A stretch of 64,000 nucleotides of DNA. Origin: SXXZ01 sp041177965 (GTDB lineage Bacteria > Verrucomicrobiota > Verrucomicrobiia > Limisphaerales > UBA9464). Position numbers and translations under genes: made by a program. The DNA is taken from NCBI GenBank assembly GCA_041177965.1, contig JBEGWF010000146.1:1-64000 (forward strand), in the 5' to 3' direction. The notes under the pieces are model-generated. The model was given only the letters and a program-made list of their open reading frames with translations. It searched no databases and was not told the DNA's origin. This document shows, in pieces, positions 47,827 to 56,456 of this stretch; within the stretch, counting starts at the first letter, position 1, and each line of letters starts with the position of its first letter.

Positions 47827-49560
47827 ATGCCGAGATCATCCAGCCAACCGATCGCCCGGGCGCGAACCGGCCAGGCCGGGAGCGGGATCCCCGCCCTGCT
47901 CCTAGGGCTCTTGCTTGCGGCATTGACGGGCATCCCCGATCTCCGGGGCCAACCCGACCCGACCGGGGGCGGGATCGTCCGTGAACCGCTCTTCGACGGT
48001 CCGGTGCTGCACTGGGATGTGCAGGTACGGCGCACCGGACTCGAGAAGCTCCGGAAATCCGGCGGGCCCTGGAACCGGGAACAGGATGAAGACGCCTTGG
48101 CGACGGTGCGGGCGGGTGGGCAGGTCTGGACCAACGTCGCCGTGCACCTCAAGGGGGCGGCCGGCAGTTTCCGGCCCGTGGACGACCTGCCGGCGCTGAC
48201 CCTCAATTTCGGCAAGTTCCAGGACGGCCAGACCTGCCAGGGGCACCGCAAGCTGCACCTCAACAACTCGGTGCAGGATGCCGCGAGGATGGACGAGGTT
48301 CTGGCATCGGAGATGTTCCTCCGGTCCGGCGTTCCCACCCCCAGGGCGACCCGGGCGCTGGTCTCGCTCAATGGCCGGTATCTCGGCATCTACGTTCTCA
48401 AGGGAGGCTGGGACAAGCCCTTCCTCAAGCAGCACTTCGGCTCCTCCAAGGGCAATTTCTACGACCCCGGGTTCCTCAAGGACCTCGACACCGACCTGGA
48501 GCGCGATTCCGGGGAGGGCATCGCCGACTGGGCCGATCTCGTGGCCTTGAGGCAGGCCCTGCGGGTGGAGGACCCCGCGCAGCGCCTCGAGCAGGTCGGG
48601 CGTCGGCTCGATCTCGACCGCATCACCACGCTCGCCGCGCTGCAGATCCTGCTCGACGACTGGGACGGCTACCTGCGCAATCGCAACAATTACCGGGTCT
48701 ACCACGCCCCGGATTCCGACCGACTGGTGCTGATGCCGCACGGCATGGACCAGTTGTGGCGGAACCCTCGGGGCTCTTTCACGCCTCCCCTGACCAGTCT
48801 GCTGGGGCGGCGACTCTTCACCCTCCCCACGATGGCCGACCGGTTGAGCCACCGCATGCGCGACCTGACCAACACCGTGTTCCAGCCGGGATTCGTGGAC
48901 GGGGTGTTCACCCAGGCGCAGGCACGCCTCCGGGAGAGGCTCGAACAGGAAGGGCGGGCGTCGGAGTTCGACTCCGTGCAGCGGGCCGCGGACGAGACGC
49001 TGCGCCGGACCCGGCAGCGGATGGCCGCCTTCGCCGGGCAGCCCTACCAACCGCCCCAAGCGGCCCAATTCGACAACGACGGGCGCATGCGACTCACCGG
49101 ATGGCAGACGATGGCACCGGGCAAGGCGGATCCTCAGTCGACCTCGCCGGTGACGGCCGACGATGACGCCCGCGTGCTCCGGCTGACGGCCACCCCCGGC
49201 GAGAATCGCACCTCGCTGCAGAAACGCCTGCTGCTCCCGCCGGGTCTGTATCGATTCGAGGCGCGGGTGCGCACCCGCTCGGTCTCGGGTCCGGGTGCCA
49301 GCCTTGGCGTGGAGGCGGGGCGCAGGGGGCAGCGTATCGAGGAGGGACAGGCGACGATCCAGAGGGTCACGGGCACCCGTGAATGGACTGCCCTCAGCCG
49401 CGAGATCTCACTGCAGTCCTGGGGCGGTCGCCGCAGACCCGGTGGGGGGCCGGAAGGTGGCGGCGACTCCCCGAGGGAGGTCGTCCTGCATGCCGAGCTG
49501 ATCGGACCGGCCGGCATCGCGGAGTTCGATCCCGAGGCCTTCGTGATCCACAAGCGGTGA
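47827..49560 (+). CDS. Secreted CotH-family protein
   Basis: 577 residues with a signal peptide (ALLLGLLLAALTGIPDLRGQ). Residues about 60-400 fit the CotH (PF08757) fold, with VAVHLKGAAGSFRPVDDLPALTL, HLNNSVQDAARMDEVLASEMF, YLGIYVLKGG and a MPHGMDQLW segment carrying the metal-binding Asp. CotH proteins are atypical kinases in spore coats and widespread secreted proteins of unknown target in this phylum. From about 430 a beta-sandwich carbohydrate-binding-like region follows. It starts 12 bases after the rpoD terminator, so it needs its own promoter, which I could not find. Confidence 0.85.
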   Translation: MPRSSSQPIARARTGQAGSGIPALLLGLLLAALTGIPDLRGQPDPTGGGIVREPLFDGPVLHWDVQVRRTGLEKLRKSGGPWNREQDEDALATVRAGGQVWTNVAVHLKGAAGSFRPVDDLPALTLNFGKFQDGQTCQGHRKLHLNNSVQDAARMDEVLASEMFLRSGVPTPRATRALVSLNGRYLGIYVLKGGWDKPFLKQHFGSSKGNFYDPGFLKDLDTDLERDSGEGIADWADLVALRQALRVEDPAQRLEQVGRRLDLDRITTLAALQILLDDWDGYLRNRNNYRVYHAPDSDRLVLMPHGMDQLWRNPRGSFTPPLTSLLGRRLFTLPTMADRLSHRMRDLTNTVFQPGFVDGVFTQAQARLRERLEQEGRASEFDSVQRAADETLRRTRQRMAAFAGQPYQPPQAAQFDNDGRMRLTGWQTMAPGKADPQSTSPVTADDDARVLRLTATPGENRTSLQKRLLLPPGLYRFEARVRTRSVSGPGASLGVEAGRRGQRIEEGQATIQRVTGTREWTALSREISLQSWGGRRRPGGGPEGGGDSPREVVLHAELIGPAGIAEFDPEAFVIHKR

Positions 49561-49639
49561 CCCCTCCGTGGCCATCGGCACCATCGGCCCCTCGAACCCT
49601 TCAACGTCCCCGCAGGACGCGTCGTCGGCAACGCCCATG

Positions 49640-49666
49640 AAAAAGGCCGCCCAAGAGGCGGCCTTT
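49640..49666 (-). terminator. Terminator between the converging CotH and cytochrome genes
   Basis: A 10-pair stem AAAGGCCGCC / GGCGGCCTTT with a five-base loop. On the minus strand it is followed by a T run (TTTTT), placed about 85 bases past the cytochrome stop. It may act on both strands. Confidence 0.8.
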
Positions 49667-49749
49667 CACAGACAACGGGCGGATACCCCGGGGGGATCGG
49701 AAGGGGCGGGAAGAAGCCCGAGCCCGTCCCACGATTCCCGCACCGGAGC

Positions 49750-50133
49750 TCAGTCGGGTTTGTGGACCGAGTGGCAGGCCTTGCAGTTGACGGCCGTCTT
49801 GAAGCCGTCGAGGGCACCGGGCTTGCCGGCGGCCAGCGATTCGGCGGCGGCCTGCAGGGCCTTCGTCTTCTCGGTCCAACTGCCGAGGTCGCCCTTCGAC
49901 GGCTTGTTCATGGCCAGTTCCTTGGTGAGGAAGGCCATCTTCTTGAAGTCGGCCTCGTTGCCCTGCCCCTTCGCGATGCGGGCGCTCAGCGATTCCTTGC
50001 CCTTGAACCCGTCCTCCATGATCTGCTCGATGGAGAGGGAGGGCTTGGACGACGACGAGGTGGAGGCGCAACCGGCCGCGAGGAGGGAGACGACGGCGGC
50101 GACTGCGAGGATCGATGGGGTCGGGGATTTCAC
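49750..50133 (-). CDS. Class II cytochrome c-like lipoprotein
   Basis: 127 residues from a GTG at 50133. A lipobox (SLLAAGC) predicts an acylated N-terminal Cys, then a Ser-rich linker. The helical body (IMEDGFKGKESLSARIAKG, ELAMNKPSKGDLGSWTEKT) ends with the heme site CKACHSVH close to the C-terminus, the placement seen in cytochrome c'/c556 four-helix proteins. It likely carries one heme at the membrane; partner unknown. An extended start at 50172 is possible but would move the lipobox too far in. It lies 53 bases downstream of xseA on the same strand. Confidence 0.78.
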   Translation of the reverse strand: MKSPTPSILAVAAVVSLLAAGCASTSSSSKPSLSIEQIMEDGFKGKESLSARIAKGQGNEADFKKMAFLTKELAMNKPSKGDLGSWTEKTKALQAAAESLAAGKPGALDGFKTAVNCKACHSVHKPD

Positions 50134-50185
50134 GGGAATGGATGGACTGTTGCGACCGATATGGAATCGCAAGCGGCCCCGGGGT

Positions 50186-51682
50186 TCAAGGAGGAGATGC
50201 GGTGGGCGGGCGCTCCTCCGGGGAACGACCCATCGCCGGGGCGATACGGGTCACCACGCTGGAGACCTCGCCGGATTGCAACCGGGTCCGAAGTCGCGCG
50301 CCCGCGGAGAGGTCCGCAGCGTGCCGGATCACCGCCCCCGTATCCGCGTCGAGGGTCAGGGAATAACCCCGGTCGAGGACGTTCTGGGGTGAGAGGAGTC
50401 GCAATCGACCGGACCACGAATCCAACGCCCGGCGGCGACGCTCGAGCAACCGGGCCGGCATCGTGGCCAGGGCCTCACGGAATCGTTCCAGGGTCTGCCG
50501 GGCCGCCTTCACCCGGGCCTGGGGTCGGCGGTCCAGCAGTCGTCGTCGCCTCGACTCCAGGACGCGGGCCATCGCCCGGACCGAGCGCTGGAATGCCCGG
50601 CCGAGGGCTTCGGTCGCATCGTCCAACCGCTGGGAGCGCGCCTCCAGGCGCCGCCTCGGGTGCTGCCGTTCCCAGCGCCGGACCGAGGCGTTCGACTGCT
50701 GACGGGATCGTTCCAGTCGACGCCGTGCGAGCATCGCCAACCGGTCCCGGCACGATTCGACGAACTCCCGGGTGTCGACCCAGTCCTGGGTGAGGATCTC
50801 CGCCGCGGCGCTCGGGGTCGCGGCCCGGAGGTCGGCGACGAAGTCGGAGATCGTGAAATCGATCTCGTGCCCGACCGCCGACACCACGGGAATGGCCGAC
50901 GCCGCGATCGCACGCGCCACCACCTCCTCGTTGAAGCACCAGAGGTCCTCGAGCGATCCCCCGCCCCGGGTGATCAGCAGGACGTCGAGAGGGCGGTCCG
51001 GCGATGAGAAACGGTTCAACCTGCCGATCGCCGCCGCGATCTCCTGCGCCGCTCCCGCGCCCTGGACCCGTACCGGGTCGAGGATGATCTCGGGACGGAA
51101 ACGCCTCGAGAGGACATGGAACACGTCCTGGATGGCCGCGCCCGTCGGCGAGGTGACCACACCGATCCGGGCGGGGAAACGCGGCAAGGGTCGCTTGCGT
51201 GCCGGATCGAAGAGCCCCTCCGCAGCCAGCTTGGCCTTGAGGCGCTCGAAGGCCGCCTGCAGCGCGCCCACGCCCTGGACCTCCACGGTGGTGACCCGCA
51301 GCTGGTAGTTGCCCCGCGGCTCGTACACCGTGATGTCGCCCCCCAGGATGACCTGGGCACCGTCCTGCAACCCGGCCCTGCCCGGGCCACCCTGTCCGCG
51401 GAAGAGCACGCAGCTCAACTGGGCCCCGGCGTCCTTCAGCACGAAGTAGGCGTGACCCGACCCCTGGATGCGGAGGTTCGAGACCTCGCCGGCCACGCGC
51501 CGGTCGGTGAAGGATCCCTCGAGTTGCCGCTTGATCCGCTGGGTGAGCTCGGAGACCGATTCGGGCCCGGCCGGAGCGGAGGCTTTGGTCGGTGGCGGGT
51601 TCGATGTCGGAGCCGCAGCCTTGCCGGACTCCTGGAAGAGATCGCCGGCGAAGTTCCACTGACTCTTGGAGACTCGGGGCAT
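50186..51682 (-). CDS. xseA: Exodeoxyribonuclease VII large subunit
   Basis: 498 residues. An N-terminal OB fold (VAGEVSNLRIQGSGHAYFVLKD, LSCVLFRG) is followed by the catalytic core (IGVVTSPTGAAIQDVFHVLSRRF, ITRGGGSLEDLWCFNEE, SAVGHEIDFTISDFVADLRA) and a long Arg-rich coiled coil (about 330-450). NVLDRGYSLTL near the end is conserved. It degrades single-stranded DNA together with XseB, whose gene is at 17145. An N-terminal stretch of about 40 residues is an extra linker. Confidence 0.95.
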   Translation of the reverse strand: MPRVSKSQWNFAGDLFQESGKAAAPTSNPPPTKASAPAGPESVSELTQRIKRQLEGSFTDRRVAGEVSNLRIQGSGHAYFVLKDAGAQLSCVLFRGQGGPGRAGLQDGAQVILGGDITVYEPRGNYQLRVTTVEVQGVGALQAAFERLKAKLAAEGLFDPARKRPLPRFPARIGVVTSPTGAAIQDVFHVLSRRFRPEIILDPVRVQGAGAAQEIAAAIGRLNRFSSPDRPLDVLLITRGGGSLEDLWCFNEEVVARAIAASAIPVVSAVGHEIDFTISDFVADLRAATPSAAAEILTQDWVDTREFVESCRDRLAMLARRRLERSRQQSNASVRRWERQHPRRRLEARSQRLDDATEALGRAFQRSVRAMARVLESRRRRLLDRRPQARVKAARQTLERFREALATMPARLLERRRRALDSWSGRLRLLSPQNVLDRGYSLTLDADTGAVIRHAADLSAGARLRTRLQSGEVSSVVTRIAPAMGRSPEERPPTASPP

Positions 51683-51740
51683 GGCGGGCTCGGGATTCGA
51701 TTTCGGGGATCTTGGGGCCCGGTTGGGGCCGCCTCCCGGA

Positions 51741-52523
51741 TCAGTCCAAGGCCTCCGACACCCGGGTGATGGAGCGGGCCTGACCGGAGGCCGGATCGAT
51801 GTCGATCAATGCGCCTTGGAGGAGGATCCGGTCCTGCGCCACCTCGAAGCGCTGGGGCAACCCCGTCAGGAAACGCCGCAGCACCGGTTCCACGGTCCGA
51901 CCCAGGACGGAATCGTGCGGACCGGTGAACCCGGCGTCGGTGAGGTACGCCGTGCCCCGGGGTAGGACCTGTTCATCCGCCGTCTGAACATGGGTGTGGG
52001 TTCCGATCACCGCCGACACCGACCCGTCGAGCATCCGACCGAGGGCGATCTTCTCGGAGGTCGCCTCGCCATGGAAGTCGACCAGGATCATCCGCGTGGC
52101 GGTCCTCAGGCGGGCCACCTCCGACTGGGCCAGCAGGAACGGATTCTCCAGTGGGGGCATGAAGGTGCGCGCCTGGAGGTTCAGCACCGCCACCGGGGGC
52201 AGGCCCGGCTTGTTCCAGACGATCGAACCGCTGCCGGGAACGCCCGGCGGATAGTTCGCCGGGCGGAGGACCCGTGATTCGGTGGTCAGGAACGACGCCG
52301 TCTCCTTCTGGTCCCAGACATGGTCACCGGTGGTGATCACGTCCACCCCGTAACTGAACAGCTCACCGGCGATCCCCGCGGTGATCCCGTTGCCGCCGGC
52401 GCTGTTCTCGCCGTTGGCGACCACGAAATCGATCCCCTCCCGTTGGACGAGGTCTTCCAGCAGCAACCGGACCGCGCGTCGGCCCGGCTCCCCCACGATG
52501 TCCCCCAGAAACAGAAGCTTCAC
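51741..52523 (-). CDS. YmdB-family metallophosphoesterase
   Basis: 260 residues from a GTG at 52523, where KLLFLGDIVGEPGRRAV begins as in the family. VANGENSAGGNGIT, TTGDHVWDQKE, VDFHGEATSEK and IGTHTHVQTAD are the di-metal ligands. Members hydrolyse 2',3'-cyclic nucleotides; in Bacillus subtilis the protein affects biofilm and motility and is next to rny, which is absent here. It is 58 bases upstream of xseA on the same strand and divergent from lepB. Confidence 0.92.
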   Translation of the reverse strand: MKLLFLGDIVGEPGRRAVRLLLEDLVQREGIDFVVANGENSAGGNGITAGIAGELFSYGVDVITTGDHVWDQKETASFLTTESRVLRPANYPPGVPGSGSIVWNKPGLPPVAVLNLQARTFMPPLENPFLLAQSEVARLRTATRMILVDFHGEATSEKIALGRMLDGSVSAVIGTHTHVQTADEQVLPRGTAYLTDAGFTGPHDSVLGRTVEPVLRRFLTGLPQRFEVAQDRILLQGALIDIDPASGQARSITRVSEALD

Positions 52524-52635
52524 GCACCCCACCCTGTCGGATTCCCCGTCGGCTAGGAAGCAAACTGTGCGACCGGGACGCCCGCGGGTTTTCCCTAGAT
52601 CCCCGCACCGAATTCCCGGATCTTCGCCGGGCCGC

Positions 52636-54036
52636 ATGTCACCTTTCCGCTACGCATTCTGGAGGATCTACCGGGAGGCGGGTCACCTCCTGGAGCAGGC
52701 CCAGAAGATCCTCGACCATCAACGCGACCTGCTGAAGCCCGAGCGGATCGCCGAGTTGGAGGAGGCCATCGCGCATCTCGCATCCACACGGAGATCGGGC
52801 ACCCGAGAGGAGATCGCGGCCGCGATGGCCCGGCTGGAGAGCGTGGCCCAGACCTCGCTCATGGCCTATCCGCACGCCTCGATGCGGGAGAATGTCGAGG
52901 GACTCCTGACCATGGGCATCGTGCTCTTCGCCTTCCGGCAGTTCTTCTTCCAGCCGATGGCCATCCCCACCGGATCGGCCCAGCCGACCTTCAACGGCAT
53001 CACCTGCGAGGACCTCCGCTACCAGGACCGTCCGATCCCGAACCCGGCCGTGCAGGCGGTGGAGTGGGCGCTGTTCGGGTACCACTACCACGAAGTGATC
53101 GCGCAGCAGGACGGTGAACTCCAGGGAGTCGGTCCCTCCTCGGCTTCGGGCGGCCTCCTCGGGGCCCTCCGCAAGAATTTCGACGTCGAGGTCGGGCCGG
53201 TCACCTACACGGTGGCCACCTCGATGAGCGAGGACACGGGTTCCTTCCTGCGGCACATGGGCCTAGTCAACGACTACAGCGTCTATCCGCAGCGATCGTT
53301 CAAGAAGGGCGAGCCGATCATCCGCTGCCGGGTGAAGTCCGGCGATCGCCTCATGGTGGACCGCATCACCTACAATTTCCGCACGCCTCGCCGTGGCGAC
53401 ACGGTGGTGTTCAAGTCGATGCAGCACCCCGGCATGACGCACAACACCCACTACATCAAACGATTGGTGGGCCTCGGTGCCGAGACGATCCGGATCGGCG
53501 ACGACCGCCACGTGGTCGTGGATGGAAAACGGCTCGATGCCACCACCCCGGGATTCGAGAAGGTCTACGGGTTCGACCCGGCGGGCCATCCCGCCTCCAG
53601 CGTCTACTCCGGCCACGTCAACGGACTTGGCTTCGTCGAGGGTCGCTGGTTCTCCACCCATGAGGCGGAATACGCGCTGATGAGGGAGAAGAGCCCCTCC
53701 TCCGCGCGGCAGCTCGAGGAGTTCGCCCAGGAGAAGGCCCGGGTCTGGCGCCGGTTCACCGGAAACGGCGACTCCGAGGCCCGGGGTGGCGGCCGACTCG
53801 ACGGCAATCTTCAGCAACTCGAGTCGGAGCGGCTCCGGAGCACCCCGAATTTCCCGGATTCCAAGACCGGATTCACCGTCCGTCCCGGTCACGTCTTCTG
53901 CCTCGGCGACAACACCATGAACAGCTCCGACTCCCGCATGTGGCCGGTGCCCGACTTCCCGCAGGAACGCATCGTAGGGAAATCGGGCTGGGTCTTCTGG
54001 CCCCTGAGCCGGCGCTGGGGGTGGAGCCAGCACTGA
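52636..54036 (+). CDS. lepB: Signal peptidase I, atypical (Arg at the catalytic-lysine position)
   Basis: 466 residues, longer than usual. Residues 1-90 are a charged helical region, one membrane helix follows (GIVLFAFRQFFFQ), then box B AIPTGSAQPTF with the predicted nucleophile Ser-114. Box D is GDRLMVDRITYNF, where Arg-243 occupies the place of the general-base Lys. Box E (YIKRLVGLGAETI) and box C/E-like CLGDNTMNSSDSRMW are present. Two insertions (about 130-215 and 300-400) are unassigned. It cleaves signal peptides on the outer face of the inner membrane; whether this copy is active cannot be judged. It is divergent from the YmdB gene. Confidence 0.88.
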   Translation: MSPFRYAFWRIYREAGHLLEQAQKILDHQRDLLKPERIAELEEAIAHLASTRRSGTREEIAAAMARLESVAQTSLMAYPHASMRENVEGLLTMGIVLFAFRQFFFQPMAIPTGSAQPTFNGITCEDLRYQDRPIPNPAVQAVEWALFGYHYHEVIAQQDGELQGVGPSSASGGLLGALRKNFDVEVGPVTYTVATSMSEDTGSFLRHMGLVNDYSVYPQRSFKKGEPIIRCRVKSGDRLMVDRITYNFRTPRRGDTVVFKSMQHPGMTHNTHYIKRLVGLGAETIRIGDDRHVVVDGKRLDATTPGFEKVYGFDPAGHPASSVYSGHVNGLGFVEGRWFSTHEAEYALMREKSPSSARQLEEFAQEKARVWRRFTGNGDSEARGGGRLDGNLQQLESERLRSTPNFPDSKTGFTVRPGHVFCLGDNTMNSSDSRMWPVPDFPQERIVGKSGWVFWPLSRRWGWSQH

Positions 54037-54153
54037 GGTCCAAGCACGCCGCCCCGCTCCGGCCACTCCACGGCTCGGGATGTTCCCGACGCCGACATCA
54101 GCGTTGACCGGACTCCGTGAACCGCCAACCTCCTGTTCTGATCGTTTCCGCGA

Positions 54154-56295
54154 ATGAAGACCCTGTTGTTCGTCTGCACCGGCAACACCTGCCGAAGCCC
54201 CATGGCCGCCGCCCTGGCGAGGCGGGCCCTGGGTGACTCGAAGGAGTGGCGGGTGGTTTCGGCGGGCATCGGGGCGCTGAACGGACAACCGGTGAGCGCC
54301 CACTCGGTCAGCGCCCTGCGTCCACTGGGGCTCGACATCTCCCAACACCGGGCCCAGATGCTGACCGGCCGGATGATCGAAGAGGCCGACTACATCTTCG
54401 GCCTCACCCGGGGCCACGTGGAGGGCATCGCCGGTCTGTATCCCGAGGCGGCCGAGAAGCTGTTCGTGCTCCGCGAGTTCGAGGAGGACGTCGCCGACAT
54501 CGACCTCGACATCCACGATCCCATCGGCGGGCCGCTGGAAGGCTACATGGAGTGCCGCGACCAGATCCGCAAGGCGGTCGACGCCGCCGTCCGGTTCCTC
54601 CGCGAGGGCACCTCCGCGCGGGCGGGCGTCACCGTCGCCGTCGGATCCGACCATGCGGGCTTCGCCCTCAAGAACGCCCTCGTGCCGGCCCTCGCCGAGC
54701 TGGGGATCCAGGTCCACGACGAGGGCACCCACGGCACCGATTCGGTCGACTATCCCGACCACGCCCGGGCCGTCGCCCGCAGGGTGGCCGCCGGCGAGGC
54801 CGACCTGGGCATCCTCGTGTGCTCGACCGGGGTGGGTGTCAGCATCGCCGCCAACAAGATGCCCGGCGTCCGCGCGGCGCTGGTGCACACCGTCGAGGGC
54901 GCCGTGCTCGCCCGCCAGCACAACGACGCCAACGTGCTGTGCCTCGGGGCGCGCCACGTCTCGGCAGAACTGGCCGTCGCCATCGTCGAGGCCTTCCTCC
55001 GCACCCCCTTTGAAGGCGGCCGCCACGAGCGCCGCGTGAACAAGATCGAACCCGACATGTCCACATCCCTCGAATCCGTCGATCCCCAGATCGCCGAAAT
55101 CATCCGCCACGAACGTTCCCGTCAGCTCGAGAACATCGAGCTCATCGCCAGCGAGAACTTCACCAGCCCGGCCGTCATGCAGACCCAGGGCAGCGTGCTC
55201 ACCAACAAGTACGCCGAGGGATACCCCGGCAAACGCTGGTACGGGGGCTGTGAGCACGTCGACGAGGCCGAACTGCTGGCCATCGACCGCGCGAAACGCC
55301 TCTTCGGCGCGGAGCACGCCAACGTCCAACCCCACAGCGGTTCCGGCGCCAACATGGCCGTCTACTTCAGCATGCTGAAGCCCGGCGACAAGCTGCTGAC
55401 CATGGACCTGAGCCACGGCGGACACCTGACCCACGGCAACAAGGCCAACTTCTCCGGCAAATTCTTCGAGATCGTCCACTACGGGGTCCGGCGCGACAGC
55501 GAGCTCATCGACTACGACCAGCTCGCCAGCATGGCCCGGGAGCACCGGCCCCGGATGATCACGGTCGGCGCCTCCGCCTACTCCCGCCGGATCGACTTCC
55601 AGCGCATGGGCGAGATCGCCCGCGAGGTGGGGGCCATGCTCCTGGCCGACATCGCCCACATCGCCGGCCTCGTGGCCGCCGGGGTCCACCCGAGCCCGGT
55701 GCCCCATGCCGACTTCGTCACCACCACCACCCACAAGACCCTCCGGGGTCCCCGGGGCGGTCTGATCCTCTGCAAAGCCCAGTACGCCAAGGCCATCGAT
55801 TCCCAGGTGTTCCCGGGCATCCAGGGCGGCCCCCTGATGCATGTCATCGCGGCCAAGGCCGTGTGCTTCCACGAGGCCCTGCAGCCCGGGTTCCAGGCCT
55901 ACCAGCAGCAGATCGTCCGCAACGCGGCAGCCCTGTGCGAGGGCATGAAGCGCAACGGCTTCCGGATCGTCAGCGGCGGCACCGAGAACCACCTGATGCT
56001 GGTCGATGTCGGGGCGCGCGGCATGACGGGCAAGCAATGCCAACTGGCCCTCGACGTGGCCGGGATCACCACCAACAAGAACACCATCCCCTTCGAGACC
56101 CGTTCGCCCTTCGAGGGTAGCGGCGTCCGCCTGGGCACCCCGGCGGTCACCACCCGCGGCATGCGCGAGCCCGAGATGCTGGCCATCGCCGACATGATCA
56201 GCGAGGTGCTGCTCGACATCGCCAACCCGGCCACCGCCCAGAAGGTCCGCGATCGCGTCAAGGCCCTCACCGCCCGGTTCCCCCTGCCCTATTGA
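54154..56295 (+). CDS. Three-domain fusion: low-molecular-weight protein tyrosine phosphatase, ribose-5-phosphate isomerase B, serine hydroxymethyltransferase
   Basis: One uninterrupted frame of 713 residues. Residues 1-152: phosphatase with the P-loop VCTGNTCRSPMAAA (Cys-8, Arg-14) and general acid Asp in HDPIGG. Residues 158-295: RpiB with VAVGSDHAGFALK, the catalytic Cys in VCSTGVGVSIAANK and VLCLGARHVS. Residues about 302-713: GlyA with ENIELIASENFTSPAV, YPGKRWYGG, HSGSGANM, DIAHIAGLVAAGVHP and the pyridoxal-phosphate Lys-528 in TTTTHKTLRGPRGG. All key residues are intact. GlyA could also start alone at an in-frame ATG at 55057 (412 residues, the normal length), but I see no ribosome-binding site there. 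In Bacillus the same three functions are neighbouring genes. Roles: dephosphorylation of protein (Arg or Tyr), pentose phosphate isomerisation, serine-glycine and one-carbon metabolism. Confidence 0.9.
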   Translation: MKTLLFVCTGNTCRSPMAAALARRALGDSKEWRVVSAGIGALNGQPVSAHSVSALRPLGLDISQHRAQMLTGRMIEEADYIFGLTRGHVEGIAGLYPEAAEKLFVLREFEEDVADIDLDIHDPIGGPLEGYMECRDQIRKAVDAAVRFLREGTSARAGVTVAVGSDHAGFALKNALVPALAELGIQVHDEGTHGTDSVDYPDHARAVARRVAAGEADLGILVCSTGVGVSIAANKMPGVRAALVHTVEGAVLARQHNDANVLCLGARHVSAELAVAIVEAFLRTPFEGGRHERRVNKIEPDMSTSLESVDPQIAEIIRHERSRQLENIELIASENFTSPAVMQTQGSVLTNKYAEGYPGKRWYGGCEHVDEAELLAIDRAKRLFGAEHANVQPHSGSGANMAVYFSMLKPGDKLLTMDLSHGGHLTHGNKANFSGKFFEIVHYGVRRDSELIDYDQLASMAREHRPRMITVGASAYSRRIDFQRMGEIAREVGAMLLADIAHIAGLVAAGVHPSPVPHADFVTTTTHKTLRGPRGGLILCKAQYAKAIDSQVFPGIQGGPLMHVIAAKAVCFHEALQPGFQAYQQQIVRNAAALCEGMKRNGFRIVSGGTENHLMLVDVGARGMTGKQCQLALDVAGITTNKNTIPFETRSPFEGSGVRLGTPAVTTRGMREPEMLAIADMISEVLLDIANPATAQKVRDRVKALTARFPLPY

Positions 56296-56456
56296 TCGGA
56301 GGGGTTCATGGATCGGGAGGTCTTGCCCGGACCGATGCGCCCGCAGCGACGCCCGAAGCCCGGAGGATCGACCTACCCGTTCCGGACCTTGCCGTCGGGG
56401 GATGGGACCCGGGTTTCCGAGTGTCCATCCGGTCCTCCGGGGTGTAGCCTGCGGGC

